Shown here: piece after piece, positions 14,520 to 22,642 of the stretch | How the letters are laid out: every line of letters begins with the position of its first letter | How positions within the stretch are numbered: the first letter of the stretch is position 1 | Origin: Ktedonobacteria bacterium | GTDB taxonomy: Bacteria; Chloroflexota; Ktedonobacteria; Ktedonobacterales; JACDGC01 | Direction of reading: 5' to 3' | DNA: 34,655 nt | Assembly: GCA_027459705.1 (NCBI GenBank) | Contig: DAIDHM010000238.1 | Span: 1-34,655 of the forward strand | Notes under the pieces: generated by a model | Seen by the model: the letters and a program-made list of their open reading frames with translations, nothing else | Told to the model about the DNA's origin: nothing | Database searches by the model: none | Made by a program: the position numbers and the translations under genes

Positions 14520-15458
14520 TTAGCGACCGGCGACGGGGATCTGCATCACCGCGGGAATGATTACTTCCCGCCAGACGCCAAACGCTTCCGGTTCAGCGAT
14601 ATTACGCAGCGAGACGATGCCCTGATCGAAACCCAGCGCCGCCAGAGCGGCAAACTGATCGATGGCCTGTTGCGCGGTGACGGTGCCATTGCCGCCATCT
14701 TTGGTGACGTGGATATTGTCCAGCGTCGTCTTCTCGATATCAGTATAGGGTCGACCGAACGCGTCGCAATGTTCGCGCAGAACGTCCAGTTTATGGACCA
14801 GCGCCTCCTGGCCGAGCCGCGCAAAAAGATTGCAGGCGTCGCCATATTGCGCGACAAACTTCAGCGTCTTGGTCTCACCGGTCCCACCGATCAAAATCGG
14901 TGGATGGGGCCGCTGCGCACTCTGCGGCACGTTCAGGGTGTGCTCGAGCTGGTAATGTTTGCCGTTGAATGGCTTGGCTGCTTCGAAATCGCCGCCATCC
15001 TGCCACATCTGATGGGCGATCTGCAACGCTTCTTCCAGCATCTCGAAGCGCTCCTTGAGGGGTGGGAAGGGAACTCCCAATCCACGGTGCTCCACTTCAT
15101 TCCAGGCCGCGCCAACGCCGAAATATGCCCGGCCACCCGAAAGGACATCCAGAGTTGTGACCTCTTTGACGAGCAGACCCGGATAGCGATAGGTGACTCC
15201 CGTTACCATCGACCCCAGGCGGATGCGGTTGGTGACGCCCGCGATGTAACCCAGCGTCGTATACGCCTCGAGCATATCCAGATTGATCGGCCCGACGTTG
15301 GTAATCTGGAAGAAATGGTCCATGACCCAGAAGCTATCAAAGCCCGCGCCTTCCGCCAGGCGTGCCTTATCGGCCAGCGCGAGTCCAAGTGTCCTGGGAT
15401 TGGCGGTGCCATTGCCGTTTGTCCATGTGAAGTTGGGAACCTGTAAGCCTACGCGCAT
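14520..15458 (-). CDS. LLM-class F420-dependent oxidoreductase
   Basis: 312-residue luciferase-like monooxygenase-fold flavin/F420 oxidoreductase. Typical parts: N-terminal MRVGLQVPNFTW, FDSFWVMDHFFQI, the SMVTGVTYRYPGLLVKEVTTLD stretch before GGRAYFGVGAAWNEVEHRGLG, and the C-terminal PPILIGGTGETKTLKFVAQYGD. GGAG precedes ATG 15458. The subfamily includes enzymes annotated TIGR03560-type, whose substrates are mostly unknown. Although next to the cof operon and on the same strand, it is separated from it by a strong hairpin, so it is probably regulated on its own. Confidence 0.85.
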   Translation of the reverse strand: MRVGLQVPNFTWTNGNGTANPRTLGLALADKARLAEGAGFDSFWVMDHFFQITNVGPINLDMLEAYTTLGYIAGVTNRIRLGSMVTGVTYRYPGLLVKEVTTLDVLSGGRAYFGVGAAWNEVEHRGLGVPFPPLKERFEMLEEALQIAHQMWQDGGDFEAAKPFNGKHYQLEHTLNVPQSAQRPHPPILIGGTGETKTLKFVAQYGDACNLFARLGQEALVHKLDVLREHCDAFGRPYTDIEKTTLDNIHVTKDGGNGTVTAQQAIDQFAALAALGFDQGIVSLRNIAEPEAFGVWREVIIPAVMQIPVAGR

Positions 15459-15623
15459 GTGCTGTAACTCCGTCTTTCAATCGCGCCATTGCTGGCACAG
15501 GGCGATCGTTCACTGTCCTTGGCAATTCTCGCCTGGCAGTCGTAGCACTCTGTGCATCAAGCTGCCAGACAGGAGTCGAGTCCCACACATGCTTTCAGAC
15601 ATTGTGTGGCTGACAGTCCTCAC

Positions 15624-15638
15624 CTTACATAGTGTAAG
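15624..15638. promoter_or_regulatory. Operator-like palindrome between the divergent LLM and VOC genes
   Basis: CTTACATAGTGTAAG: arms CTTAC and GTAAG around ATAGT, 52 bp before the VOC gene start. CTGACA at 15610-15615 and TAAGAT at 15635-15640 form a weak plus-strand promoter with a 19-nt spacer that the palindrome would overlap. A TetR- or PadR-like repressor site is possible. Confidence 0.35.
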
Positions 15639-15689
15639 ATGTACGCATAGCACTGCGCAATCATAAGGCGCACAGAAGGGCAGCAATCC

Positions 15690-16436
15690 ATGGAACTGAT
15701 ACGGTTGGATCATGTCGTCATCGTGGTCCGCGCGCTCGATCAGGCGATCGCGGATTTCCAGGCAATGGGATTCACGACCACTCCGGGGGGCGTCCATGCC
15801 GATGGCTTAACCGCGAACGCGCTCGTTCCCTTCGCCGATGGAACCTATCTCGAGTTGATCGCCTTCCTCGCACCCGATGTGCCGCAGGCACATCGGTGGT
15901 ATCCACGACTGGCGGCTGGCGAAGGCTTCGTCGACGCGGCGATTGCGGTGGATAATCTCAGCGAGGCCGCGGAAGTCTGGCGGCAGCGTGGACTCCGCGG
16001 GACCGGGCCGGTGGAAGGTGGGCGCCAGCGACTCGATGGGCAGGAACTGCGCTGGCGCACCTTCTTCTTCGACCGCGATCAGGGATTACCGTTTGCCATC
16101 GAAGATGTGACGGCGCGCGCGAGTCGGGTGCCCGGCGACGCGGCCGCCGTGCACGCCAACGGTGCCGTGGGGATTACCGCGCTGCATGTAGCAAGCCCTC
16201 CCGCGATGGCTCAGGCATATCGCAACCTCTGTGATCAGCCGCTGGCCAGCACTCGTTTCAATCTGGGCGCCCAGACTATCGTCCTGGATGGCCCACCACC
16301 GACGGATGTGCCCGCACTGTCGGCGCTGCGTTGGGTGCCAACGATGGTAGTGCTGCGTGGCTCCAGTTCTGATTGGATACACAACCCTGCAGCTAGTCAT
16401 GGGGCACGCTTCACCTGGGCCTCAGAGGATCTCTAA
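15690..16436 (+). CDS. VOC-superfamily (glyoxalase-like) protein
   Basis: 248 residues, cytoplasmic. The N-terminal IRLDHVVIVVRALDQAIADF is the typical first beta-alpha unit of vicinal-oxygen-chelate folds, with a metal-ligand candidate His8. YLELIAFLAP supplies a further candidate metal-binding Glu. The arrangement (LDHV, then TANALVPFADGTYLELI) resembles the Glyoxalase_3 group, and a second betaalpha half begins at about residue 155 (GITALHVASPPAMAQAYRNL). The substrate is unknown. Its 3' end overlaps the convergent response-regulator gene by 15 nt. Confidence 0.8.
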   Translation: MELIRLDHVVIVVRALDQAIADFQAMGFTTTPGGVHADGLTANALVPFADGTYLELIAFLAPDVPQAHRWYPRLAAGEGFVDAAIAVDNLSEAAEVWRQRGLRGTGPVEGGRQRLDGQELRWRTFFFDRDQGLPFAIEDVTARASRVPGDAAAVHANGAVGITALHVASPPAMAQAYRNLCDQPLASTRFNLGAQTIVLDGPPPTDVPALSALRWVPTMVVLRGSSSDWIHNPAASHGARFTWASEDL

Positions 16437-16823
16437 AAATGGGGCATTTGCGACCACTTTCAAGACTTCATCGATTTCGAAAGGCTTCCGCATGATCACT
16501 GCGTGGTGCTGGCGCAGTTGCTCTAAAAATGTGGCTGGCAACACTCGCCCCGCCGCGGTCATCAGGATAAAGCGCTGATTGCGAGCCAGTGGCGGATCGG
16601 CCAGCAAATGCGTGAAGAGGCCGTCGCCCCCGAGACGCGGCATCCAATAATCAGAGATAATCGTATACCCGGCCGGTTCCAGGAGGAGATGCTCCCAGGC
16701 TGATTGTCCATCACTGAAGGCAGCGACGGTAAAGCCTTCTTCTTCTAGCACCATCGTGACGTACGTGCGGATCGCCTCATCGTCATCGACAACAAGCATA
16801 CGTGACAGAGCAGGCTGTGTCAT
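16422..16823 (-). CDS. Single-domain response regulator (CheY-like receiver)
   Basis: 133 residues from ATG 16823, chosen for its GAAGGAG site; the frame is open 11 codons further. Receiver landmarks are all present: acidic pocket D13-D14-D15 (MLVVDDDEA), phosphoacceptor D58 (IISDYWMPRLGG), switch T89 (LMTAAG) and K113 (RKPFEIDEVL). There is no output domain, so it must act through protein contact, like CheY or a Spo0F-type phosphorelay shuttle. No histidine kinase is adjacent, so its input is unknown. It is transcribed from a promoter whose -35 overlaps that of the divergent gene at 17033. Confidence 0.92.
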   Translation of the reverse strand: MTQPALSRMLVVDDDEAIRTYVTMVLEEEGFTVAAFSDGQSAWEHLLLEPAGYTIISDYWMPRLGGDGLFTHLLADPPLARNQRFILMTAAGRVLPATFLEQLRQHHAVIMRKPFEIDEVLKVVANAPFLEIL

Positions 16824-16886
16824 GGCAATGGCTCCTTCTCTCAACTGATGAACCATTCAAACACCTGCAGAGTATCATATTGTCAA

Positions 16887-16938
16887 GTTATATTTCCGGC
16901 GTAAAACATTGTCAAATTTAGAACATATGTTTTATAAT
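16887..16938. promoter_or_regulatory. Back-to-back divergent promoters sharing one -35 region
   Basis: Plus strand: TTGTCA (16909-16914), 18 nt, TATAAT (16933-16938), serving the gene at 17033. Minus strand: TTGACA (plus 16910-16915), 17 nt, TATAAC (plus 16887-16892), serving the response regulator. The two -35 hexamers overlap by five bases, so RNA polymerase cannot occupy both at once. Confidence 0.65.
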
Positions 16939-17032
16939 ACTAATGCGTTATTCATGCTGGACGTGGGCACGCGAAAGTAATTCAAGATATTTCAACGTTG
17001 AACAATGTTGCAGAAAGTGAGGCATCCGAGAT

Positions 17033-17365
17033 ATGGCACGTGGATCTTCCGCGCCACTTCCCGTTGTACGTCGCCGCCGCTCCGTTTCAGCGGAGACTGT
17101 TCAAGACCCGGAGTATCTGGTACGCTGGAACCACTGGCCCGCGCCAGAGATTCCACTGACGATCCTCGGACAGACAGGTCAGTGGTCGTTTTGCGCCCCG
17201 TTTCCCTGCGGGAGCCAGGAGTTCGTCTTGCTCACTCCTTACGCATTACGCGATGAACCTGACATCGAGCGCCAGGTCGTCGTGATCAGTGATCTCCGGC
17301 TTCCCACGCCCCAAAAAGCGCCAAAGAAGGCGGAGCGGCGTTCCAAGGTGCGCCGAACTCAGTAA
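17033..17365 (+). CDS. Uncharacterised 110-aa basic protein
   Basis: Unrecognised. The start ATG 17033 has a weak GTGAGG site upstream. The protein is soluble with Arg/Lys-rich ends (RRRRS near residue 13; KKAERRSKVRR at the C-terminus) around a beta-rich middle (LVRWNHWPAPEIPLTIL, QWSFCAPFPCGSQEFVLLTP). Two cysteines lie close together in CAPFPC. The basic tail would suit nucleic-acid binding, but nothing more can be said. Its promoter is coupled to that of the response regulator. The gap to the next gene is 193 bp. Confidence 0.6.
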   Translation: MARGSSAPLPVVRRRRSVSAETVQDPEYLVRWNHWPAPEIPLTILGQTGQWSFCAPFPCGSQEFVLLTPYALRDEPDIERQVVVISDLRLPTPQKAPKKAERRSKVRRTQ

Positions 17366-17558
17366 TTGCCCTCCCCTTCGTCTATGTCGCCCGCACCAAA
17401 TCGCGCGCGGATTCCTGTCGTGTCGTACAACGACGGCTCCCCATGCCGACGCTATACTTATGAATGGACCGGGCGGTTGTGAGCACCGGAGCGACATCCA
17501 GCTCCCGAAGTACCGCCTGTGGTATTCTGCGACCAACTGCGGCGCGGGGGAGGACGAG

Positions 17559-18905
17559 ATGTTTGATTGCGAAATCATCAATGGGGTTGTCGTGACGAGT
17601 GCGGGGCGGCAACGCGCGTCGATTGCGGTGCATGACGGCCACATTGCCGCGATCAGCCCCACGCCACTTGGCGGAGCCGCGCGGGTGATCGACGCGGCGG
17701 ATCTCGTGGTTCTGCCAGGCATGGTCGATCAGCACGTCCATTTCATGGATCCTGGTGACACAACGCGCGAAGACTTTCCTCATGGTTCGGCCGCCGCTGC
17801 GGTCGGCGGGATCACCACGGTTATCGAGCATACCCACAGCCATCCCGTCCTCACAGCATCTGATCTGAAAGCCAAAGCGGCATATCTCGCCGATCGATCA
17901 GTCGTTGATTTTGGTCTGGCCGCGCACATTTTTCCCGAGACCATCGCGCAGGTGCCCGCACTCTGGGCAGAGGGCGCGGCGCTGTGCAAGGTGTTCACCT
18001 GCGTGACCCATGGCGTGCCCGCCCTCCAATCCGATGATCTCTTGCGCTGCTTTCGAATCTTAGCGCAGGTCGGCGCGCGCGCCCTGGTGCATTGCGAGGA
18101 TGACGCCATTACCGCTGATAACGAAGAACGGCTTCATGCCGCGCTCAGGACCGATTATGGAGTCATCGTCGAATGGCGATCCTGGGAGGCCGAGTTAGTG
18201 GCGGTGAATAGCGTTGCATTGCTGGCGCGCCTGACAGGTGCGGAGATCACCATTGCCCACGCGAGCCAGCCAGAGGTCATTTCCCTGGCCGCGCGCGAAC
18301 GGCAGCTTGGCGCGCATATTAGCGTTGAGACCTGCCCGCAATATCTCACACTGGCGGCGGCGGATGTCGTCGAACACGGCCCCACTCGCAAATGCACGCC
18401 GCCGCCGCGCGACCCGCCCGCGCAAGCGAAACTCTGGGATCTCCTCGCGCATGATGCGATCGACCTGATCTCGACAGATCACGCTCCCTCGACGCTGGCC
18501 CAAAAACAGCACGGCACAATCTGGGAATGCCACTTTGGCTTGCCGGGTGTGGAGACTACCCTCCCGATCCTGCTGGACGCGGCGAGCGTCGGCAAATTGA
18601 CGCTGGAACAGATCGCCCAACGATATAGCGAGATGCCCGCGCGTCTGCTGGGCCTTTGGCCGCGGAAAGGCGCGCTTGTGCCGGGCGCCGATGCCGATCT
18701 CGTGCTGGTTGATCCAACCGCTCGCTATGCGTTGCAGGACGCGAATATTCTCTCCAAAGCTGGTTGGACGCCCTATGCCGGACGCCAGATCACCGGGCGA
18801 CCTGTCATGACGATGGTTCGTGGCACGGTCGTCGCGGAACATGGCGCGATCCGTGCGGACGTCGGCACCGGACGCTGGGTGCGGCGCGCGCCTGCTTCCG
18901 CCTGA
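17559..18905 (+). CDS. Allantoinase/dihydroorotase-family cyclic amidohydrolase
   Basis: 448 residues from ATG 17559 (GGGAGG upstream; the frame is open from 17289 but that part has no good site). It is a binuclear-zinc TIM-barrel hydrolase that opens cyclic amide rings. Ligands are visible: H59-x-H61 (VDQHVHFMDPG), the carbamylated lysine K144 (LCKVFTC), H178 (VHCED), H234 (IAHAS) and D307 (STDHAPS). The sequence VTHGVPALQSDD after the lysine and the overall layout fit allantoinase best, but hydantoinase or a class-I dihydroorotase is possible. No other purine-degradation or pyrimidine genes are beside it, so the substrate remains open. Confidence 0.88.
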   Translation: MFDCEIINGVVVTSAGRQRASIAVHDGHIAAISPTPLGGAARVIDAADLVVLPGMVDQHVHFMDPGDTTREDFPHGSAAAAVGGITTVIEHTHSHPVLTASDLKAKAAYLADRSVVDFGLAAHIFPETIAQVPALWAEGAALCKVFTCVTHGVPALQSDDLLRCFRILAQVGARALVHCEDDAITADNEERLHAALRTDYGVIVEWRSWEAELVAVNSVALLARLTGAEITIAHASQPEVISLAARERQLGAHISVETCPQYLTLAAADVVEHGPTRKCTPPPRDPPAQAKLWDLLAHDAIDLISTDHAPSTLAQKQHGTIWECHFGLPGVETTLPILLDAASVGKLTLEQIAQRYSEMPARLLGLWPRKGALVPGADADLVLVDPTARYALQDANILSKAGWTPYAGRQITGRPVMTMVRGTVVAEHGAIRADVGTGRWVRRAPASA

Positions 18906-19031
18906 GGAGTCACCTGGACGCGGGTGGGTCGGCAGCGCGGCCGGGGTGAGCTGGCGTGTCTGTCGCAGGCGAGCTGCCGGAAACGTCATATCCTGATCGG
19001 AAAGCTTTGCGATTTGACACATCAGGAAAAG

Positions 19032-19060
19032 TTGCGGTCCGGCATGGAGTAGGCTATAAT
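19032..19060 (+). promoter_or_regulatory. Promoter upstream of tRNA-Leu
   Basis: TTGCGG (19032-19037), 17-nt spacer, perfect TATAAT (19055-19060). A start near 19067 gives a 124-nt precursor leader before the tRNA. Just upstream, TCCTGAT (18991-18997) and ATCAGGA (19021-19027) form an inverted repeat that encloses TTGACA at 19014-19019. Confidence 0.55.
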
Positions 19061-19190
19061 ACGATAAATGCAGTGTATATGTCTTCATCGTACGAGCGGG
19101 TGATGGAAGCGACGGTATATCCATACCGGACGTGCTTATCAGCGCGTGCTCCACAACCTGTGGTGTGCAGATGGAGCATTGCCTGCACAT

Positions 19191-19273
19191 GGGCGATTGC
19201 TGAAATGGTAGACAGGGCGGACTTAGGATCCGTTGGGCTAACACCCGTAAGAGTTCGAGTCTCTTATCGCCCA
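19191..19273 (+). tRNA. tRNA-Leu (anticodon TAG)
   Basis: Acceptor arm GGGCGAT pairs with ATCGCCC. The anticodon arm GCGGA-CTTAGGA-TCCGT gives anticodon TAG, reading CUA. It has the long class II variable arm expected of tRNA-Leu (GGG-CTAACA-CCC), T-arm AAGAG-TTCGAGT-CTCTT and discriminator A. CCA is not encoded: the discriminator is followed by CCC. Confidence 0.95.
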
Positions 19274-19302
19274 CCCGTTGAGGAATTCGTTGAAGGCCAT
19301 CG

Positions 19303-19311
19303 TGCTATAAT
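19303..19311 (+). promoter_or_regulatory. Extended -10 promoter for trigger factor
   Basis: TGCTATAAT (TG-N-TATAAT) lies 30 bp past the tRNA and 118 bp before the trigger-factor start, with only poor -35 matches. The leader contains the repeat ATGGCA (19343-19348)/TGCCAT (19366-19371), which could fold. Confidence 0.45.
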
Positions 19312-19428
19312 CAGGGGAAGGGATTCTTCACCGCCAAATGAGATGGCAGGAGGTCCACTGCCTGTTGCCATTCCTAAAAATATCGACGAAACGACAAAAT
19401 CCTACGGGAGCAGTCGGAGGAAGTTTGA

Positions 19429-20874
19429 GTGAACGTCACGGTTGCCACCACTCCAGAAAGCGAAGCCCAGTTCAACGTCCAGCTTTCCTGGACTGAGATC
19501 GATAAAGCGTCAGAGGGCGTCTATAGACGGCTGGCGCAGCAACAAAAAGTACCTGGTTTTCGTCCGGGACATGCCCCGCGTTCCATCATTGAGCGGATGT
19601 TTGGACGCGATGCCCTCTATGAGCAGGCGATAGATGATCTTGTCGAGCGCGCTGTCCGTGAGAAAGCCAAAGAGAGCGAACTCACCCTCCTGGCCTCCCC
19701 GCACGCGCACGTTCACGAGATCAACTATGGTCAGGAGCATGAGGTGCTGGTCAACGTACCTGTGCTTGGCAAAGGGGTCCTGGCGGATTACCACGACATT
19801 CAGATTACTCCGGAAGCTGTGGTAGTTACTGAGGAAGACATCGATAATATCATCAATCGCGCCCGCGATCAGATGGCGGAATACCATCCGGTCGATCGTC
19901 CGGCGGCCATGGGTGATCGGGTGACGGTGACCATGCAGCTGACGGTCAACGAAAAGGTGGTTAGCGATGTCAAAGACCACGACTTCGACCTGACGACTGA
20001 CCGCACTGGCCTCTTTACCGGCATGGATGAAGAGATCGTGGGCATGCAGGAAGGCGAGACCAAATCCTTCACCACGACGCTCCCGGCCGACTATCCGAAA
20101 GCCGAGATGGCGGGTCAGCCAGGGAATTATGTCGTTACCCTCGAAAAGGTTACCATCAAACAGCTCCCCGAGATTGACGAAGAGTTCGCCAAAAAAGCCG
20201 GGCAGTTTGCATCCGTTCCGGCTATGCGTGAGGCGGTGCGCGCCGACTTGCTGCAGAGTCGCACCGAGACCGCGCAGCGCAAGAACCGTGAAAGTCTGAT
20301 AGAAGCCTTGCTGGAGCGGTTGGAACTGAGCGTTCCACCCCAACTCGTTCAGGCGGAGTTGGAAGACCTGATGCGCGAGATGGAAGAGATGCTCCAGAGC
20401 AACCGAATGGACCTCTCACAGTATCTCGCCATGCTCAATACCACTCGCGAAGATTACAGCGAGACGATGAAACCTGAAGCCATGCGCCGCATTCGCCAAC
20501 GCCGGGCGCTTGAATTAGTCGCCGAGCGGGAAGGCCTGGTCGTGACTGACCACGACCTGCAACAACTCCTCGACCAATATGGCAACACGGGCGGCCGGGG
20601 TCGGGCACGCATCCAACATCTTACCCCAACCCAGCGCATCGCGGTCACCAGGAGCATCCTGCGCGATCACGCGACGAAGTGGTTGGAGGAACACTTGATA
20701 GTAGAGCCGGCCGCACCAGTGGAATTGGAGACGGGGGCGCTTGATGCCGATATGTCTACTAACCCCGCTGACACGTCGACGGCTATGGGGAAGATTGCTG
20801 AAGAAGATCCCGCTGGCATGACGGCCGTCGAGGGTCCCACCGCTTCCAGCAAGGGCCAATCGCGCAAATCGTAA
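19429..20874 (+). CDS. tig: Trigger factor (ribosome-bound chaperone/PPIase)
   Basis: 481 residues; the first chaperone to meet nascent chains at the ribosome exit. The start is GTG 19429 with GGAGG 8 nt upstream. Order: N-terminal ribosome-binding domain with the signature GFRPGHAP (43-50), FKBP-type PPIase domain at about 160-245 (GDRVTVTMQLTV ... ADYPKAEMAG), then the long helical C-terminal arm domain (EEFAKKAGQF onward). A poorly conserved acidic/Ser-Thr tail of about 50 residues follows. It heads a tig-clpX-lon block, a common proteostasis grouping, with its own promoter behind the tRNA gene. Confidence 0.95.
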   Translation: MNVTVATTPESEAQFNVQLSWTEIDKASEGVYRRLAQQQKVPGFRPGHAPRSIIERMFGRDALYEQAIDDLVERAVREKAKESELTLLASPHAHVHEINYGQEHEVLVNVPVLGKGVLADYHDIQITPEAVVVTEEDIDNIINRARDQMAEYHPVDRPAAMGDRVTVTMQLTVNEKVVSDVKDHDFDLTTDRTGLFTGMDEEIVGMQEGETKSFTTTLPADYPKAEMAGQPGNYVVTLEKVTIKQLPEIDEEFAKKAGQFASVPAMREAVRADLLQSRTETAQRKNRESLIEALLERLELSVPPQLVQAELEDLMREMEEMLQSNRMDLSQYLAMLNTTREDYSETMKPEAMRRIRQRRALELVAEREGLVVTDHDLQQLLDQYGNTGGRGRARIQHLTPTQRIAVTRSILRDHATKWLEEHLIVEPAAPVELETGALDADMSTNPADTSTAMGKIAEEDPAGMTAVEGPTASSKGQSRKS

Positions 20875-21133
20875 GCGTACGTACGCGGAGGACGAGTGCG
20901 ACTGACCAATGCACCTGGCGACAGGCAGGCGCTTGGCGCGGAGGTGGAGGATGGGTCTGAAAAACATGGATTCTGCCCCATAATCCAGACGCAATTCTGC
21001 TGAGGGCGGTGGCCGAATGGCCTATTTTAGCTTTCTTGACACACATCGGGAACGAGATGCGCTGGTTCCGGAACATCTAGCATCACCGCGGTGTGAGATG
21101 CTGGTCAATTCCTCTCTGCGGAGGTAGTGAGAT

Positions 21134-22438
21134 ATGTCCACAACGAAAGGAAAAGGTATGACCTACCGCTGCTCATTCTGCGGGAAATCCCAGGATCAAG
21201 TCACTCGCTTGATTGCTGGCCCGGGTGGAGTGTATATTTGCGATGAGTGTGTTGACCTATGCCGCGAAATCATAGAAGAGGATCAGCCCGCTCCAGCGCG
21301 CACCCAGCGTCCATCGACAGGCAAACTACCAGCGCCGAAGAAGATATTTGATCAGCTGAATCAGTACGTCATTGGACAAGATCGCGCGAAGAAAGCCCTC
21401 GCCGTAGCGGTTTATAACCACTACAAACGCATTAACGCGGGCATGCAGATCGACGATGTTGAACTGGGGAAGAGTAACATTCTCCTGATCGGCCCTACCG
21501 GATGCGGCAAGACTTTGCTTGCTCAGACGCTGGCGAAAATTCTGGATGTCCCGTTCTGCATTGCCGACGCCACGGCCCTGACCGAAGCGGGCTATGTCGG
21601 CGAAGACGTGGAGAATATTCTGCTCCGGCTCATCCAGATGGCGGATTTTGATATCGCACGCGCTGAACGTGGCATTGTCTATATCGATGAAATCGATAAG
21701 ATCGCCCGCAAGGCCGATAACCCCTCAATTACGCGCGATGTCTCAGGTGAAGGGGTCCAACAAGCCCTTTTGAAGATAATTGAGGGCACCGTCGCCAATG
21801 TCCCCCCACAGGGTGGGCGCAAGCATCCCCACCAGGATTTCATTCAGATCAATACCCAGAACATCCTCTTCATCTGTGGCGGCGCGTTCGAAGGGATCGA
21901 CAAGATCATTCAGCAACGCCTTGGCAGCAATAAATCTATGGGATTCCGCACGCCATTGGGGAATGAGATGGCGGAATCCAACGAAGTGCTGTCACAGGTC
22001 ATGCAGGACGACCTGCTGAAATTTGGGCTGATTCCGGAATTCATCGGCCGCCTCCCTGTGACCGTTGCGCTCGATAACCTCGACAAGGCGGCGTTAGTGC
22101 GCATTCTGACGGAGCCCAAGAATGCGATCGTCAAGCAATACCAGAAGCTACTGCAGATCGACCGGGTGGATCTGGTCTTCAATGACGAGGCGCTGGACGC
22201 GGCTGCCGAAGAGGCGCTCCGCCACAAGACCGGTGCGCGTGGGTTGCGTACCATTGTCGAAGAGGTTCTGCTGGACGTCATGTATGAGATTCCTTCGCGC
22301 AGTGATGTCCGTAAAGTGGTCATCGATGCCGAGGTCATCCGCCATCATGGGCAACCCCAGTTCATCCTCCGCGAGAGTCGATCCTCAACCGCGACGAATA
22401 CCACACTCCCGGATGTCCGCGAAAATGCTTCAGCCTGA
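21134..22438 (+). CDS. clpX: ClpX, ATPase subunit of ClpXP protease
   Basis: 434 residues; unfolds tagged substrates and feeds them to ClpP. N-terminal zinc-binding domain C13-x-x-C16 and C36-x-x-C39; Walker A GPTGCGKT (120-127); pore loop GYVG (153-156); Walker B with D185-E186 ([12 protein letters not shown]); sensor/arginine part [20 protein letters not shown]; and MGF (269-271), the ClpP-docking loop. The docking tripeptide shows that it should still work with ClpP, although no clpP lies between tig and clpX, as it often does in other bacteria. ATG 21134 has GGAGG about 10 nt upstream; Met9 (GAAAGG nearby) is an alternative start. The 259-bp gap before it holds TTGACA (21036-21041) but no clear -10. 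Confidence 0.96.
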   Translation: MSTTKGKGMTYRCSFCGKSQDQVTRLIAGPGGVYICDECVDLCREIIEEDQPAPARTQRPSTGKLPAPKKIFDQLNQYVIGQDRAKKALAVAVYNHYKRINAGMQIDDVELGKSNILLIGPTGCGKTLLAQTLAKILDVPFCIADATALTEAGYVGEDVENILLRLIQMADFDIARAERGIVYIDEIDKIARKADNPSITRDVSGEGVQQALLKIIEGTVANVPPQGGRKHPHQDFIQINTQNILFICGGAFEGIDKIIQQRLGSNKSMGFRTPLGNEMAESNEVLSQVMQDDLLKFGLIPEFIGRLPVTVALDNLDKAALVRILTEPKNAIVKQYQKLLQIDRVDLVFNDEALDAAAEEALRHKTGARGLRTIVEEVLLDVMYEIPSRSDVRKVVIDAEVIRHHGQPQFILRESRSSTATNTTLPDVRENASA

Positions 22439-22497
22439 TCGCCTGTTGTGCTGATCTGGCATTCTAAGTGCAGAGTAGGCAACGCTCAGTATGCTGC

Positions 22498-22562
22498 CTT
22501 CCTCGCCTACAACGTAGGCGAGGAGCAGAATTATCCAGAGGCGCGTTCTGCGCCCTCTGGAT
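22498..22562 (+). terminator. Tandem hairpins between clpX and lon-2
   Basis: First hairpin CCTCGCCTAC (22501-22510)-AAC-GTAGGCGAGG (22514-22523). The second is ATCCAGAGGCGC (22533-22544) with GCGCCCTCTGGAT (22550-22562), having one bulged base. Neither has a long T-tract. They may terminate the clpX message or limit read-through into lon. Confidence 0.6.
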
Positions 22563-22642
22563 CTTGACTTATCGGGATGCTCTCTGTGCATCAGCCATCG
22601 AGGTCTTGGCGCTGTGGCGGTTGGGGTAGTGGAGGGCGTTTG

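Noticed and set aside
14247-15446. Open frame of 399 codons antisense to the second LLM oxidoreductase
   Set aside because: The minus strand encodes a clear LLM-family protein over the same bases, so this is a high-GC shadow frame.
18956-19432. Open frame of 158 codons between the amidohydrolase and trigger factor
   Set aside because: It runs straight through the tRNA-Leu gene and the trigger-factor promoter and has no ribosome site.
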